Source: Desulfovibrio sp.
Lineage (GTDB): Bacteria; Desulfobacterota; Desulfovibrionia; Desulfovibrionales; Desulfovibrionaceae
Reading direction: 5' to 3'
Length of the DNA: 64,000 nt
Assembly (NCBI GenBank): GCA_016208105.1
Contig: JACQYS010000019.1
Location: forward strand, 1-64,000
Every line of letters begins with the position of its first letter. Position 1 is the first letter of the stretch. The notes under the pieces were generated by a model. The model made no database searches, was not told the origin of the DNA, and saw only the letters and a program-made list of their open reading frames with translations. Both the position numbers and the translations under genes were made by a program. Of this stretch, positions 48,263-57,134 are shown one piece after another.

Positions 48263-50950
48263 TCAGGCTAGCTCGATCCGCTTTTCAAACTCCACCGCGA
48301 AATAGGCGATCACGCCTACTCCCGCCGCCTTGACCCAGCTCATGAGTCCGACCGGGGCCGAATGGAACATGGCGTTCATGGCCGGGAGATACGTGAACAT
48401 GACCTGCAGCACCATCATCAGGGCGAAGCCACCCAGCAGCCACTTGTTTGTCCAAAAGCCAATCTCAAAGGGAGAGCGGGTGAAGGAGCGGCTGTTGAAC
48501 AGGTAGAACGCTTCCACTAACACGAACACATTTACGGCCACGGTCCTGGCCAGAGCCTCATTGTTAGTGCTCGCGAGTTCCCACTTGAAGAGTCCAAAGG
48601 CGGCAAGCAGCAGGATCGTGCTAACCAGGAAGATGCGCAGAACCAATCGCTTGTCGAGGATCGGATGATCGGTTCGCCGGGGCGGCAATTCCATCAGGCC
48701 CGGTTCTTTGGGTTCAAAGGCCAGGGTTAGCCCGAGGGCCACGGCGGTTGTCATGTTGATCCACAAAATCTGCACTGGCAGAATAGGCAGGACCGTCCCC
48801 AAGAGGACAGCTACAAGGATGACAAGCCCCTCTCCTAGGTTTGTCGGCAATGTCCAGACGATGAATTTCAGGAGGTTGTCGTACACTCCACGGCCTTCCT
48901 CCACCGCCGCCTCAATGGTCGCAAAGTTGTCGTCGGTGAGGATCATGTCCGAGGCCTCCTTGGCGGCCTCGGTCCCACCCCGTCCCATGGCCACGCCGAT
49001 GTTGGCCTGTCTGAGCGCCGGAGCATCGTTGACTCCGTCTCCAGTCATGGCCACGACCTCCCCTTGGCTTTGAAGGGCCATGACGAGCCTGAGCTTCTGG
49101 TCGGGATCCACGCGCGCGAATATGCTCGTTTCCAACGCCCTTGCCGTAAGCTCGGCGTCCGGCATCTCCGCCATGCCCGCCCCGGTCAGCACATCGCACG
49201 TAGCCGGGGTCTTGCAGGTCTGACCTCCAAGGCCCAGCAGACCGCCGATCGCGGCGGCGGTCAAGGCGTGGTCGCCGGTGATCATCTTCACCTTTACGCC
49301 CGCTCTCCTGAAGGAGGAAACCGCAGCCAGGGCTTCGGGTCTTGGAGGATCGATCATACCCTGCAATCCGAGAAACTCGAGGCCGGAAGAGATGTCCTGG
49401 TGGCCCACGGTCATGCTCCCCGAGGCCAGGCGCTTGCGGGCCATGGCCAGAACGCGCAGCCCTCTGGAGGCCATCAGTTCCGCTTCTCTCTGAACGGCAG
49501 GCGCGTTGAGGGGCAACGCCATTCCGTCGGCTCCGATTCGCGTCGATGCCCTGGTTAACACCGCCTCCACGGCCCCTTTGACATAAGCCACGGGATCGTT
49601 CCCCTCGCGGCTATGAAGCGTCGCCATGTACTGATGCTGCGACTCGAAAGCCAGCGTGTCCTGCCGGGGCAGCCGCCTGGACGCCTCGGCATGGTCGATT
49701 CCCCCTTTATGGGCCGAAACCAGGAGGGCGGCTTCGGTCGGGTCGCCGATGACGGTGTGTCCGCCCTCTATGGCATCGATGCGGGTGTCATTGCAGAGGA
49801 TTCCGGCCAGGAGCGTTTCAGCCAACGCTTCGCTTAGTACTTCTACACCCTCAATGCGGCCTTCCACGGAGTACCCCGAGCCGCTGACCGCATAGGTCTT
49901 CTCGCCGGCAAAAATGTCAGTCACGGTCATCTGGTTTTGCGTCAGGGTGCCGGTCTTGTCCGAACAGATCAGCGTCGCTCCGCCCAGGGTTTCCACGGCG
50001 GGAAGCTTGCGGATGATCGCGCCGCGAGCCGCCATCCGCGAAACTCCCATGGCCAGGATGACGGTCACTGCCGCTGGTAATCCTTCGGGAATGGCCCCCA
50101 CCGCCAGAGCCACCGCAGCCATGAACATCTCGGAGGCCGCTTCGCCCCTGACGACGCCCGCCAGGAAAGTAAGTCCGGCAAGAGCCAATATTGCCCAGAG
50201 CAGGAATGTGCTGAACTCCTCAATCTTCCGGGTTAAGGGAGTGGCAAGCTCGTCCGCCTGGGACACGAGGTTCGATATTCTGCCGATCTCCGTGCCTTCG
50301 CCAATGGAAACCACTATGCCGGTCGCCTGTCCGTACGTGACCAGCGTGGAGGCGTAGGCCATGTTTATGCGGTCGGCCAGTACCGTGCCCAGCGGTAGCG
50401 GGGCGGTGTCCTTTTCCACGGGAAGGGATTCGCCGGTAAGGGCGGATTCGTCCGCCTGGAGATTCTTGGAGGCAAGAAGGCGAAGGTCGGCCGGAACCTT
50501 GTCCCCGGAGCGCAGCAAAACAATATCGCCCGGCACCAGCTCCGCCGCAGGGATGCGCTGTACTGTTGAGGATCTCATCACCGTGGCTTCAGTGACCATA
50601 GACTTGGCCAGCGCTTCGAGCGCCCCGGCAGCCTTGGCCTCCTGCAAGTAGCCAACAATTGCGTTGATAAGCACGACTCCGATGATCACAAGGGAGTCGA
50701 CGGGTTCTCCCAAGGCGGCAGTGATGATGCCAGCGCCAATGAGGATGTAAATCAGTGGCTGGTGGAATTGCAGCAAAAACCGCTTGAGAGGGGTTTTGCC
50801 TTTGCGTCCCTTAATGGCGTTAGGGCCAAACTCCATGGTTCGGCGCTTAACCTCCAAGGAATCCAGGCCTTTTTCAGATTCAGATTCAAGAATATTGACC
50901 ACCTTGAGGGAATCGAGGTGGTGCCAGATTTTATCGGTCAATGAGTCCAT
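48263..50950 (-). CDS. P2-type cation-transporting ATPase
   Basis: From the ATG at 50950 (GAGGGGG before it) the product is 895 aa. It has a P2-type N-terminus, TGES (172-175), the PEGL motif (288-291, IPEGLPAAVT), the phosphorylation site D331-KTGTLT, KGA (about 457), TGD and TGDGVNDAPAL (hinge), and ten helices. It pumps a cation by phosphoenzyme cycling. In the Ca2+-pump helix where N-x-x-T-D is usual, this protein has ILWINMTTAVALG, without the Asp, so Ca2+ is not assured; H+ or Na+ or K+ are options. It is the largest cargo gene of the island. Confidence 0.88.
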   Translation of the reverse strand: MDSLTDKIWHHLDSLKVVNILESESEKGLDSLEVKRRTMEFGPNAIKGRKGKTPLKRFLLQFHQPLIYILIGAGIITAALGEPVDSLVIIGVVLINAIVGYLQEAKAAGALEALAKSMVTEATVMRSSTVQRIPAAELVPGDIVLLRSGDKVPADLRLLASKNLQADESALTGESLPVEKDTAPLPLGTVLADRINMAYASTLVTYGQATGIVVSIGEGTEIGRISNLVSQADELATPLTRKIEEFSTFLLWAILALAGLTFLAGVVRGEAASEMFMAAVALAVGAIPEGLPAAVTVILAMGVSRMAARGAIIRKLPAVETLGGATLICSDKTGTLTQNQMTVTDIFAGEKTYAVSGSGYSVEGRIEGVEVLSEALAETLLAGILCNDTRIDAIEGGHTVIGDPTEAALLVSAHKGGIDHAEASRRLPRQDTLAFESQHQYMATLHSREGNDPVAYVKGAVEAVLTRASTRIGADGMALPLNAPAVQREAELMASRGLRVLAMARKRLASGSMTVGHQDISSGLEFLGLQGMIDPPRPEALAAVSSFRRAGVKVKMITGDHALTAAAIGGLLGLGGQTCKTPATCDVLTGAGMAEMPDAELTARALETSIFARVDPDQKLRLVMALQSQGEVVAMTGDGVNDAPALRQANIGVAMGRGGTEAAKEASDMILTDDNFATIEAAVEEGRGVYDNLLKFIVWTLPTNLGEGLVILVAVLLGTVLPILPVQILWINMTTAVALGLTLAFEPKEPGLMELPPRRTDHPILDKRLVLRIFLVSTILLLAAFGLFKWELASTNNEALARTVAVNVFVLVEAFYLFNSRSFTRSPFEIGFWTNKWLLGGFALMMVLQVMFTYLPAMNAMFHSAPVGLMSWVKAAGVGVIAYFAVEFEKRIELA

Positions 50951-51213
50951 GGTTCCCCCTCGTGCGTGGTCGCTGGAGGCCAATCAATGGAGAATATACA
51001 CGGCTATGGGGTTCTTGTCATGCTTAAGAGGGCAAAGAGGTCGTCATTCAAAATGTAAGTGATGTTTTGATCTGCAAGGGGTGTTGCATGTTAAGGAAAC
51101 CGATCCCAGATGATCGTATCTCACCTCTTTCTGAATTATTTGCCGCGTTTTGCCGGGTGAAGGGTGATACCAACCAGTAAAAGCTGTTTTATTTCCTGGC
51201 CTTATAGTTGCGT

Positions 51214-51259
51214 CACCCATTCATGGCATTCAAAAGGTCATCGGTTGATTCCCTCCCCC
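51214..51259 (+). repeat. tRNA-Ala-like 3' half, copy 2
   Basis: CACCCATTCATGGCATTCAA is identical to the start of copy 1 at 45785, and the following AAGGTCATCGGTT-GATTCCC is a decayed T-arm. Same orientation as copy 1, about 5.4 kb away. It fits the right-hand partner of an inserted segment. Confidence 0.45.
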
Positions 51260-51360
51260 AACCCGTAGCTTCCGGCGCTGGGCCGCACATCTGCTAAATG
51301 TTAGCAGAAAATCACACGTAAATTCGGATGGTTGGCCAAAATGTTATCCAGGGTAAAAAA

Positions 51361-51386
51361 GGGGTTAGGCCAACAGGCCTAACCCC
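51361..51386 (-). terminator. terminator of tRNA-Arg
   Basis: GGGGTTAGGCC (51361-51371) pairs with GGCCTAACCCC (51376-51386). On the minus strand it is followed by TTTTTT and lies ten bases after the tRNA-Arg 3' end. Confidence 0.85.
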
Positions 51387-51396
51387 TCAAGTTACT

Positions 51397-51473
51397 TGGC
51401 GCGCCAGAAGGGATTCGAACCCCTGGCCGGCTGCTTAGAAGGCAGCTGCTCTATCCACCTGAGCTACTGGCGC
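51397..51473 (-). tRNA. tRNA-Arg (TCT)
   Basis: The 77-base minus-strand gene has acceptor GCGCCAG/CTGGCGC, D-stem GCTC/GAGC, anticodon stem GCTGC/GCAGC with loop CTTCTAA giving anticodon TCT, T-arm AGGGG TTCGAAT CCCTT and an encoded CCA at 51397-51399. Its 3' half is duplicated at 45592-45634. Confidence 0.95.
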
Positions 51474-51584
51474 GCGGGCATTCCTCCTACGCTCAAGCCC
51501 CATGCCCGGTCAAGAACGGTCCGCCGCCTTGACAGAAACAGTCCTTCCGGCCCAAAAACCATGAGCGAATCCCCTGGAGGGCAC

Positions 51585-52367
51585 ATGAAGCTACGCGTCC
51601 TTGGTTGTTCCGGCTCGGATCTGCCCGGACACAACCTCACGTCCTTTCTGATTAACGACCACATTCTCCTGGACGCTGGTTCTGTCACCTCCAATCTTTC
51701 ACTCGACGAACAGGCCGCCATCACGGACATTTTCGTCACCCATCCGCACCTCGACCACATCAAGGATATCCTTTTCCTGGCCGACAACCTCATCGAGTTT
51801 TCCGGCCACCACAACCGCCCTCCAGTGAACATCCGGGGACTTCCCGAAGTGCTGGACGCCATTTCCACGCACCTCTTAAACGACACCATCTGGCCGGACT
51901 TCACGGTCATACCGGCCAACTCGCCGGTGCTCACCTATGTGCCCATGCCATCCAGAACCCCTATTTCCGTAGGCGGACTCACCTTTAGTAACTGTCCAGT
52001 GAACCACGCCAAGTTCGCCAGCGGATTCGTAGTGTGGGGCACGGGCGACGACGAGGTCCTGGCCTACACCGGAGACATCGGTCAAAGTCCAGGATGGTGG
52101 GAATACTTGGCCACGCTGCCGGTGATGGTGAAGAACCTCATCACCGAGGCGTCCTTCCCCAACCACCTGGAAGAGCTGGCATTGGTTTCCAAACACCTCA
52201 CTCCCAGGCTTCTGCGCCAGGAACTGGAGCACCTGCCCTACAGACCCAAGCTTTACATTTATCACATGAAGTCGCCCTTTTCCGAACAAATCCAGGAAGA
52301 GCTCCATCTGGCCATGGACGGCTACTCCTACCACCTCATGCGCGAGGAAGAGTCCTTCGACTTCTAA
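51585..52367 (+). CDS. class II cAMP phosphodiesterase-like MBL-fold hydrolase
   Basis: From the ATG at 51585 (GGAGG at 51576-51580) the product is 260 aa. It opens MKLRVLGCSGSDLPGHN and has the metallo-beta-lactamase motif THPHLDHIKD (about 56-65), with later metal ligands NHAKFASG (about 136-143), YTGDIG and the C-terminal YIYHMK. This is the cpdP/PDE2 type, which hydrolyses cyclic nucleotides. The upstream open frame runs through the tRNA-Arg gene and is not coding. Confidence 0.8.
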   Translation: MKLRVLGCSGSDLPGHNLTSFLINDHILLDAGSVTSNLSLDEQAAITDIFVTHPHLDHIKDILFLADNLIEFSGHHNRPPVNIRGLPEVLDAISTHLLNDTIWPDFTVIPANSPVLTYVPMPSRTPISVGGLTFSNCPVNHAKFASGFVVWGTGDDEVLAYTGDIGQSPGWWEYLATLPVMVKNLITEASFPNHLEELALVSKHLTPRLLRQELEHLPYRPKLYIYHMKSPFSEQIQEELHLAMDGYSYHLMREEESFDF

Positions 52368-52430
52368 ATACCGTCCTTTTCTGCCCTCCGGCTTAAGCTC
52401 CCAACCGGGGACAGACCATGCTGGGGCTCT

Positions 52431-54053
52431 CTAGCCGGCGTTCTCCATCACATCCTTGAAGGCCTTCTTTCCCCCGGACATGGCCCCGGTGAACCCGCCC
52501 CCCGGGTTGCCCCAGGCACTTGCCAGATACAGCCCCTTAATGCCCGTCTTATTAGGCAGACGACTCATGAAGGAATTGCCCACCGTCTGGTTGTAGCCGT
52601 AGATCGCTCCCCCCTGGTTCAAGGTGAAGCGAACGTTGGTGAGCGGCGTGCTCGAATCGCGCATGACGATCATCTTGGAAAGCCCGGGGATTGCCCGGGT
52701 CTCGGCCATGTAGATCAGCATTTGCGTCAGCCGTTTCTTCTCCTCGTGGTAGGCTGTTTTGCGCCCGGCCAGATAGTCTGCCTCGAACGGCTTCCAATGG
52801 TCGTACCCGCAGAGCGCCACCAGGCAGATGCTGGAGCACCCTGGAGGAGAAAACCCTGGAACGAGGTTGTCGTAGAGCATCATGGAAAACCCCGACCGCT
52901 CGAAATCGCAGGCCATGCCCGCCCTGTAGTTGGCCTCCATGTCAGTCCCGGCGTAGAATGACGCTTCGGGTTCGGGAAAGCGCTTGGTTACGTCCTGGTC
53001 GAGCCCCAGCCACACGATGAAACTTGCCGGGCTCGGCTCCAGAGCATCGAGTCTGGCAACTTCCTTCTCATCCCGCGCTGATGGCGGAAGCAATTCGCCG
53101 AAAAGCTTCGGAACGCTTGCGTTGCACACCACCACGCCGGCTCTGTGCTCCTTCCCATCCCCGGTTCTCACACCGACAGCGTGGCCGTTTTCCACGAGGA
53201 CACCCTTCACCAGCGTGTCGAGCAGAACCTCTCCCCCCGACTCCCTCACCGAAGCTGCCAGGGCATCGGAAAGGGCCTGGGATGTGCCCTTAACATACAT
53301 CCCCCCGTACTCCAGGTACTCGGCAGTGGGATAGAGGTAGTAGAATGCGGACAGTCTGGAGGGGGGAAGACCGTAATAGCCGCAGCTCTGGGTGAGTACG
53401 GCCTTGAGCTTTTTGTCCCGGATGTGGCTGTCCACAAGATCCCCGATGGTCTTGTCCCTGATGAGCCAGAGCGTTGGGAACAGCTTGGGGAACATGCCTT
53501 TTTGGGCCTGCGGCAATCCCTTGGACAGTTCGTGCATCTCCCTGGCCACTCCCCGCCACATGGAGAAATACTCCTTCAAGCCAGCCCGTTCACCAGGGAA
53601 AAGCCCCGCTAGCTGGCGCTCGAAACCGTCCAGCCCGACTTTCGCCGGCACTTTCACTGAGAAACCCGGGAACCTGGACACCCAGGAATGAGGATGCTCC
53701 ACGAGCTCCAGTTTTTTCATAATTCCCAGATCTTCAAGCATTTGGCGCGAGCCCGGAGTGGTCAAAGCCGAAGCGTGCAGGGACACCTCGCAGGTGAACT
53801 CCCGTTGCCCGGCCTGTCGCGGGAACGATGTGGCGTATCCGCCGGGAACGGAGTGCTGTTCCACAACGAGCGGTTTTAATCCGTTCTTGGCCATGTATGC
53901 TGCGCACGTCAGGCCACCAAGGCCGGCGCCGATGATGACGGCGTCGTAACCGCCGGATTCAGACTTGTTAGTCCGCCTTCCAGCGCAGCTCCACCCGGCC
54001 AAGCTTGCCGCAGCGGCCCAGGCCGAGAGTTGAAGGAAGAATCTGCGTTCCAT
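52431..54053 (-). CDS. exported FAD oxidoreductase of the phytoene-desaturase/retinol-saturase type
   Basis: From the ATG at 54053 (GGAGG upstream) the product is 540 aa. The N-terminus MERRFFLQLSAWAAAASLAGWSCAG combines a twin-arginine motif (RRFFLQ) with a lipobox-like W-S-C, so it is probably a Tat-exported lipoprotein. The FAD site is YDAVIIGAGLGGLTCAAYMAKNG (about 36-58). The rest follows the CrtI/RetSat plan (GGMYVKGTSQALSDAL; RFTLNQGGAIYGYNQ; LYLASAWGNPGGG at the end). It may saturate or desaturate a polyene or an isoprenoid. The substrate is unknown; no carotenoid genes lie nearby. Confidence 0.82.
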   Translation of the reverse strand: MERRFFLQLSAWAAAASLAGWSCAGRRTNKSESGGYDAVIIGAGLGGLTCAAYMAKNGLKPLVVEQHSVPGGYATSFPRQAGQREFTCEVSLHASALTTPGSRQMLEDLGIMKKLELVEHPHSWVSRFPGFSVKVPAKVGLDGFERQLAGLFPGERAGLKEYFSMWRGVAREMHELSKGLPQAQKGMFPKLFPTLWLIRDKTIGDLVDSHIRDKKLKAVLTQSCGYYGLPPSRLSAFYYLYPTAEYLEYGGMYVKGTSQALSDALAASVRESGGEVLLDTLVKGVLVENGHAVGVRTGDGKEHRAGVVVCNASVPKLFGELLPPSARDEKEVARLDALEPSPASFIVWLGLDQDVTKRFPEPEASFYAGTDMEANYRAGMACDFERSGFSMMLYDNLVPGFSPPGCSSICLVALCGYDHWKPFEADYLAGRKTAYHEEKKRLTQMLIYMAETRAIPGLSKMIVMRDSSTPLTNVRFTLNQGGAIYGYNQTVGNSFMSRLPNKTGIKGLYLASAWGNPGGGFTGAMSGGKKAFKDVMENAG

Positions 54054-54176
54054 GAATGCCTCCTGCTTGTAGAGCCTGGACAATAGCCAAAGGAGGAACG
54101 TTACGCCAGGGCTCTTGCCCCGGGCCATTTCCCGGCATATCCAGGCCCATCGCCTGTGCCGATCACGGAGGTTTTT

Positions 54177-55439
54177 TTGTCCTCAAGCCGTTTTGAAAGC
54201 TTCAACAGCTTCCTGGAGTATCTTGACTCCCTGGGCCTATTTCACATGGACCTGGGGCTACAGCGCATCTCCTCGGCGCTCGGCGCCCTGGGAATCACCC
54301 ATGCTTCTGACGTGAGCATCCAGGTGGTCGGCACCAACGGCAAGGGGTCAACGTCCACGTTTCTGGCGCAAATTCTCACCACTTCGGGGTTGAAAACCGG
54401 GCTGTACACATCCCCTCATTTTCTTTGCCCGCGCGAGCGCATTCTGGTCGACGGCCGGGAGCTGCCTGAAACCGCCTGGCTGGAGGCGGCCGAAGCGGTG
54501 CTGCGCTCAAGCGAGGACCGCTCGCCAGAGTTCAGGCTCACCTATTTCGAGCTGCTCACGGTCATGGCGGCCTGGCTCTTTCGCGAACACGGCTGCGCCG
54601 CGGCAGTTTTCGAGGCCGGGCTCGGAGGAGCCCACGACGCCACCACCGCCCTGCGACACGACCTCACGGTGATTGCCCCCATCGGCCTTGATCACCAGGC
54701 CATATTGGGCCCCACCCTGGCTGACATCGCCCGGGACAAGGCGCGCGCCATGCGTCCAGGCGTTCCAGCAGTGACCGCTGACCAAAATCTCGAAGTCATG
54801 GCGGAGCTCAAAACCGTGGCAGCAGAAACTGGAGCCCCTTTGCATTTTGCGGGAGACATTGCCGACGCCGATGCAGCTGTATGGCCCACTCAGCCCGGCA
54901 TGCCCGGACCACACCAGGCTGAGAACCTGAAATTGGCTCTTGCCGCTCATCACCTCCTAGCCAAGACGCACTGTCTTCCGGCCGGTCCGAAAGCCCTGCA
55001 TCTGGCCGCGCGTGAAGCCTTCATTCCGGGCAGGCTCCAGATCATCCCTCCCAGCACCGGCTGGCCTACCTTCATACTGGACGGAGCCCACAACCTTCCG
55101 GGCCTGGAATGTCTGATCCACGCACTGTCCCACCTGGAAATAAAACCCCAGGCCGTCGTATTCGCCTGCCTGGGCGACAAGGACATAGATGCCATGCTCC
55201 CCCTGGTCCGTTCCCTGACGGACGGAACCATCATCGTGCCGGGCATCGATGCCCCGGGCCGGGCTTCGGACCCGATGGAACTGGCCGGGCGCATCGGTGA
55301 ACGCGCCGTGCCGGTGCGCGACATGGCCGAGGCTCTGCGCATGGTGAAAGGAAGCGACGGAGTAGTGCTGGTCTGCGGATCGCTGTATCTGCTGGCCGAG
55401 GTATACAAGTTAAGGCCCCAGTGGTTGAAGAGGCGGTAG
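54177..55439 (+). CDS. folC: folylpolyglutamate synthase/dihydrofolate synthase FolC
   Basis: I use the TTG at 54177, five bases after GGAGG (54167-54171); a GTG at 54156 is possible. The product is 420 aa. The P-loop is VVGTNGKGSTST (about 51-62), followed by YTSPHF, ERI, FEAGLGGAHDATTAL and the LDGAHNLPGLE ligase motif (about 300-310). It adds glutamates to folate or dihydropteroate. The gene faces the FAD oxidoreductase and leads into a 276-bp repeat-rich gap before selA. Confidence 0.9.
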   Translation: MSSSRFESFNSFLEYLDSLGLFHMDLGLQRISSALGALGITHASDVSIQVVGTNGKGSTSTFLAQILTTSGLKTGLYTSPHFLCPRERILVDGRELPETAWLEAAEAVLRSSEDRSPEFRLTYFELLTVMAAWLFREHGCAAAVFEAGLGGAHDATTALRHDLTVIAPIGLDHQAILGPTLADIARDKARAMRPGVPAVTADQNLEVMAELKTVAAETGAPLHFAGDIADADAAVWPTQPGMPGPHQAENLKLALAAHHLLAKTHCLPAGPKALHLAAREAFIPGRLQIIPPSTGWPTFILDGAHNLPGLECLIHALSHLEIKPQAVVFACLGDKDIDAMLPLVRSLTDGTIIVPGIDAPGRASDPMELAGRIGERAVPVRDMAEALRMVKGSDGVVLVCGSLYLLAEVYKLRPQWLKRR

Positions 55440-55602
55440 GTTGGAACGGGGCTTAGCCCCGGACCCTGCCAGGGGGGATGCCTACCAACAGGGTCATAAC
55501 GGCTCCTACGCCTCCAACGGAGGCTAGGATCCGTAAGCCCCTGGACCCGGCGATAGCTTCGCGGGATTCATCGGACATCCGGCGATTCACGCGAAGCCAT
55601 AT

Positions 55603-55650
55603 GGGATTCCAAAGGGACTGGTCCCTTTGGCCGCCGGAGGATTCCCTTCC
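55603..55650. repeat. REP-like intergenic repeat, copy 2
   Basis: GGGATTCCAAAGGGAC, loop TG, GTCCCTTTGGCCGCCGGAGG, then ATTCCCTTCC. The AAAGGGAC/GTCCCTTT dyad is perfect. It matches copy 1 (28971-29016) in core and flank. Copies lie in intergenic gaps only, here just upstream of selA. Confidence 0.7.
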
Positions 55651-55715
55651 ACCCACCATTTGCCATCCCCATTGATGTGGGCTAGTTCCCGGTATCTTTT
55701 AAGAGGATATCCAGC

Positions 55716-57128
55716 GTGAACACCCTCTACCGACTCCTGCCCTCCATGGACCGTGTGCTCGCCTCCCTGGACGGAGACCCGGCTCTTGCCGCCGCGCCCA
55801 GGCCCCTCATCCGCGAAGCGGCCCAGGCCTTCCTGGACGGGCTGCGCGAGGAGATCAAATCCGGGATCGAGACCGATGAATCCCGCTTGGCCTGGGAGAC
55901 GCTCGCCCAGCGTATCGCCTGCTTTACGCGCGCCTACGTGCGCCCGCGCTTTCGCCGGGTGCTGAACGCCACCGGTGTGGTTGTGCACACCAACCTGGGC
56001 CGTTCGGTGCTGCCTCCGTGCGCCGTGGATGCAGTGGCCAGCGCCTGCCGTTACTACTCCAACCTGGAGTTCGACCTCGCCACCGGACAGCGTGGCAGCC
56101 GATACAGCCATGTGGAAGGGCTTCTCTGCAAGCTTACCGGTGCTGAGGCCGCCCTGGTGGTCAACAACAACGCCGCTGCCGTGCTCCTGGTGCTGGAGAG
56201 CCTGTGCAAGGGCCGCGAGGTTGTGGTCTCGCGCGGGCAGCTGGTGGAGATAGGCGGATCGTTCCGGGTGCCAGAGGTCATGGCCAAAAGCGGGGCCAAC
56301 CTGCGCGAGGTCGGCGCCACCAACCGCACCCACCTGCGCGACTATGAGGCGGCCATCGGCCCCGAGACAGCCGCGCTCATGCGGGTGCACACATCGAATT
56401 TCCGGATCATCGGCTTCACCAAGGAAGTGTCCCTGGAAGAGCTGGCCGCTCTGGGATACGAGCGCGGCCTGCCGGTCATAGAGGACCTGGGCAGCGGCAC
56501 GCTCTACGATTTCGCCCAGGCCGGGCTTCACGGCGAGCCCATGGTGCCCGAAGTGGTGGCCGCAGGCGCGGACGTGGTCACCTTCTCGGGCGACAAGGTT
56601 TTAGGCGGGCCCCAGGCCGGAATCATCGTGGGCAAGCGCGAGTACCTGGACATTATCCGGAAAAACCAGCTCACCCGGGCGCTGCGTATCGACAAGATGA
56701 CCCTGGCAGCCTTGGAGGCCGTGCTGCGACTCTACCTGGATCCAGAGATGGCCCGGCGCGAAGTGCCCACGCTGGCAATGATCTGCGCCTCCCCGAAGGA
56801 GCTTGCCGAAAAGGCCAAAAGCCTGGCCAGAATACTCAAGCGCACGGTAGGCGAGCACTTCGACATCTCGCTTCGTGCCGGTGCCTCGCGTGTTGGAGGC
56901 GGAGCTTTTCCGGAAAGGGATTTGCCTACCACGCTGGCATGCTTATATCCGAAGAATTCGTCTCTCACCGTGGACGAGCTGCGCATGCGTCTATTGGATA
57001 CCGACCCGCCCCTGACCGGCCGGGTCGAGGATGGCCTTTTCTGCCTGGACCCGCGCACGCTTTCCAGGGACGAATTTGCTCTTGTCGCTTCGGCCCTTGG
57101 CCAGGCTGCATTAAAGAATCACTGCTAA
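55716..57128 (+). CDS. selA: L-seryl-tRNA(Sec) selenium transferase SelA
   Basis: A 470-aa PLP enzyme. It shows VVVHTNLGRSVLP (about 88-100), the R-G-S-R-Y-S-H-V-E motif (127-135), the pyruvoyl-/PLP-binding EDLGSGTLYDF (256-266) and the PLP lysine K294 in TFSGDKVLGGPQAG. SelA turns seryl-tRNA(Sec) into selenocysteinyl-tRNA(Sec). The GTG start has AGAGGATA upstream. With selB at 63096 and the TGA-containing peroxiredoxin gene at 19219-19707 it shows that the organism uses selenocysteine. selC and selD are not seen here. Confidence 0.94.
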   Translation: MNTLYRLLPSMDRVLASLDGDPALAAAPRPLIREAAQAFLDGLREEIKSGIETDESRLAWETLAQRIACFTRAYVRPRFRRVLNATGVVVHTNLGRSVLPPCAVDAVASACRYYSNLEFDLATGQRGSRYSHVEGLLCKLTGAEAALVVNNNAAAVLLVLESLCKGREVVVSRGQLVEIGGSFRVPEVMAKSGANLREVGATNRTHLRDYEAAIGPETAALMRVHTSNFRIIGFTKEVSLEELAALGYERGLPVIEDLGSGTLYDFAQAGLHGEPMVPEVVAAGADVVTFSGDKVLGGPQAGIIVGKREYLDIIRKNQLTRALRIDKMTLAALEAVLRLYLDPEMARREVPTLAMICASPKELAEKAKSLARILKRTVGEHFDISLRAGASRVGGGAFPERDLPTTLACLYPKNSSLTVDELRMRLLDTDPPLTGRVEDGLFCLDPRTLSRDEFALVASALGQAALKNHC

Positions 57129-57134
57129 GGAGAT

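Larger units (their letters stand above)
50951..51396. other. 446-bp right junction of the tRNA-Arg island
   Basis: No gene is seen. It holds the second tRNA-Ala-like remnant (51214-51259) and the tRNA-Arg terminator (51361-51386). Confidence 0.5.
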
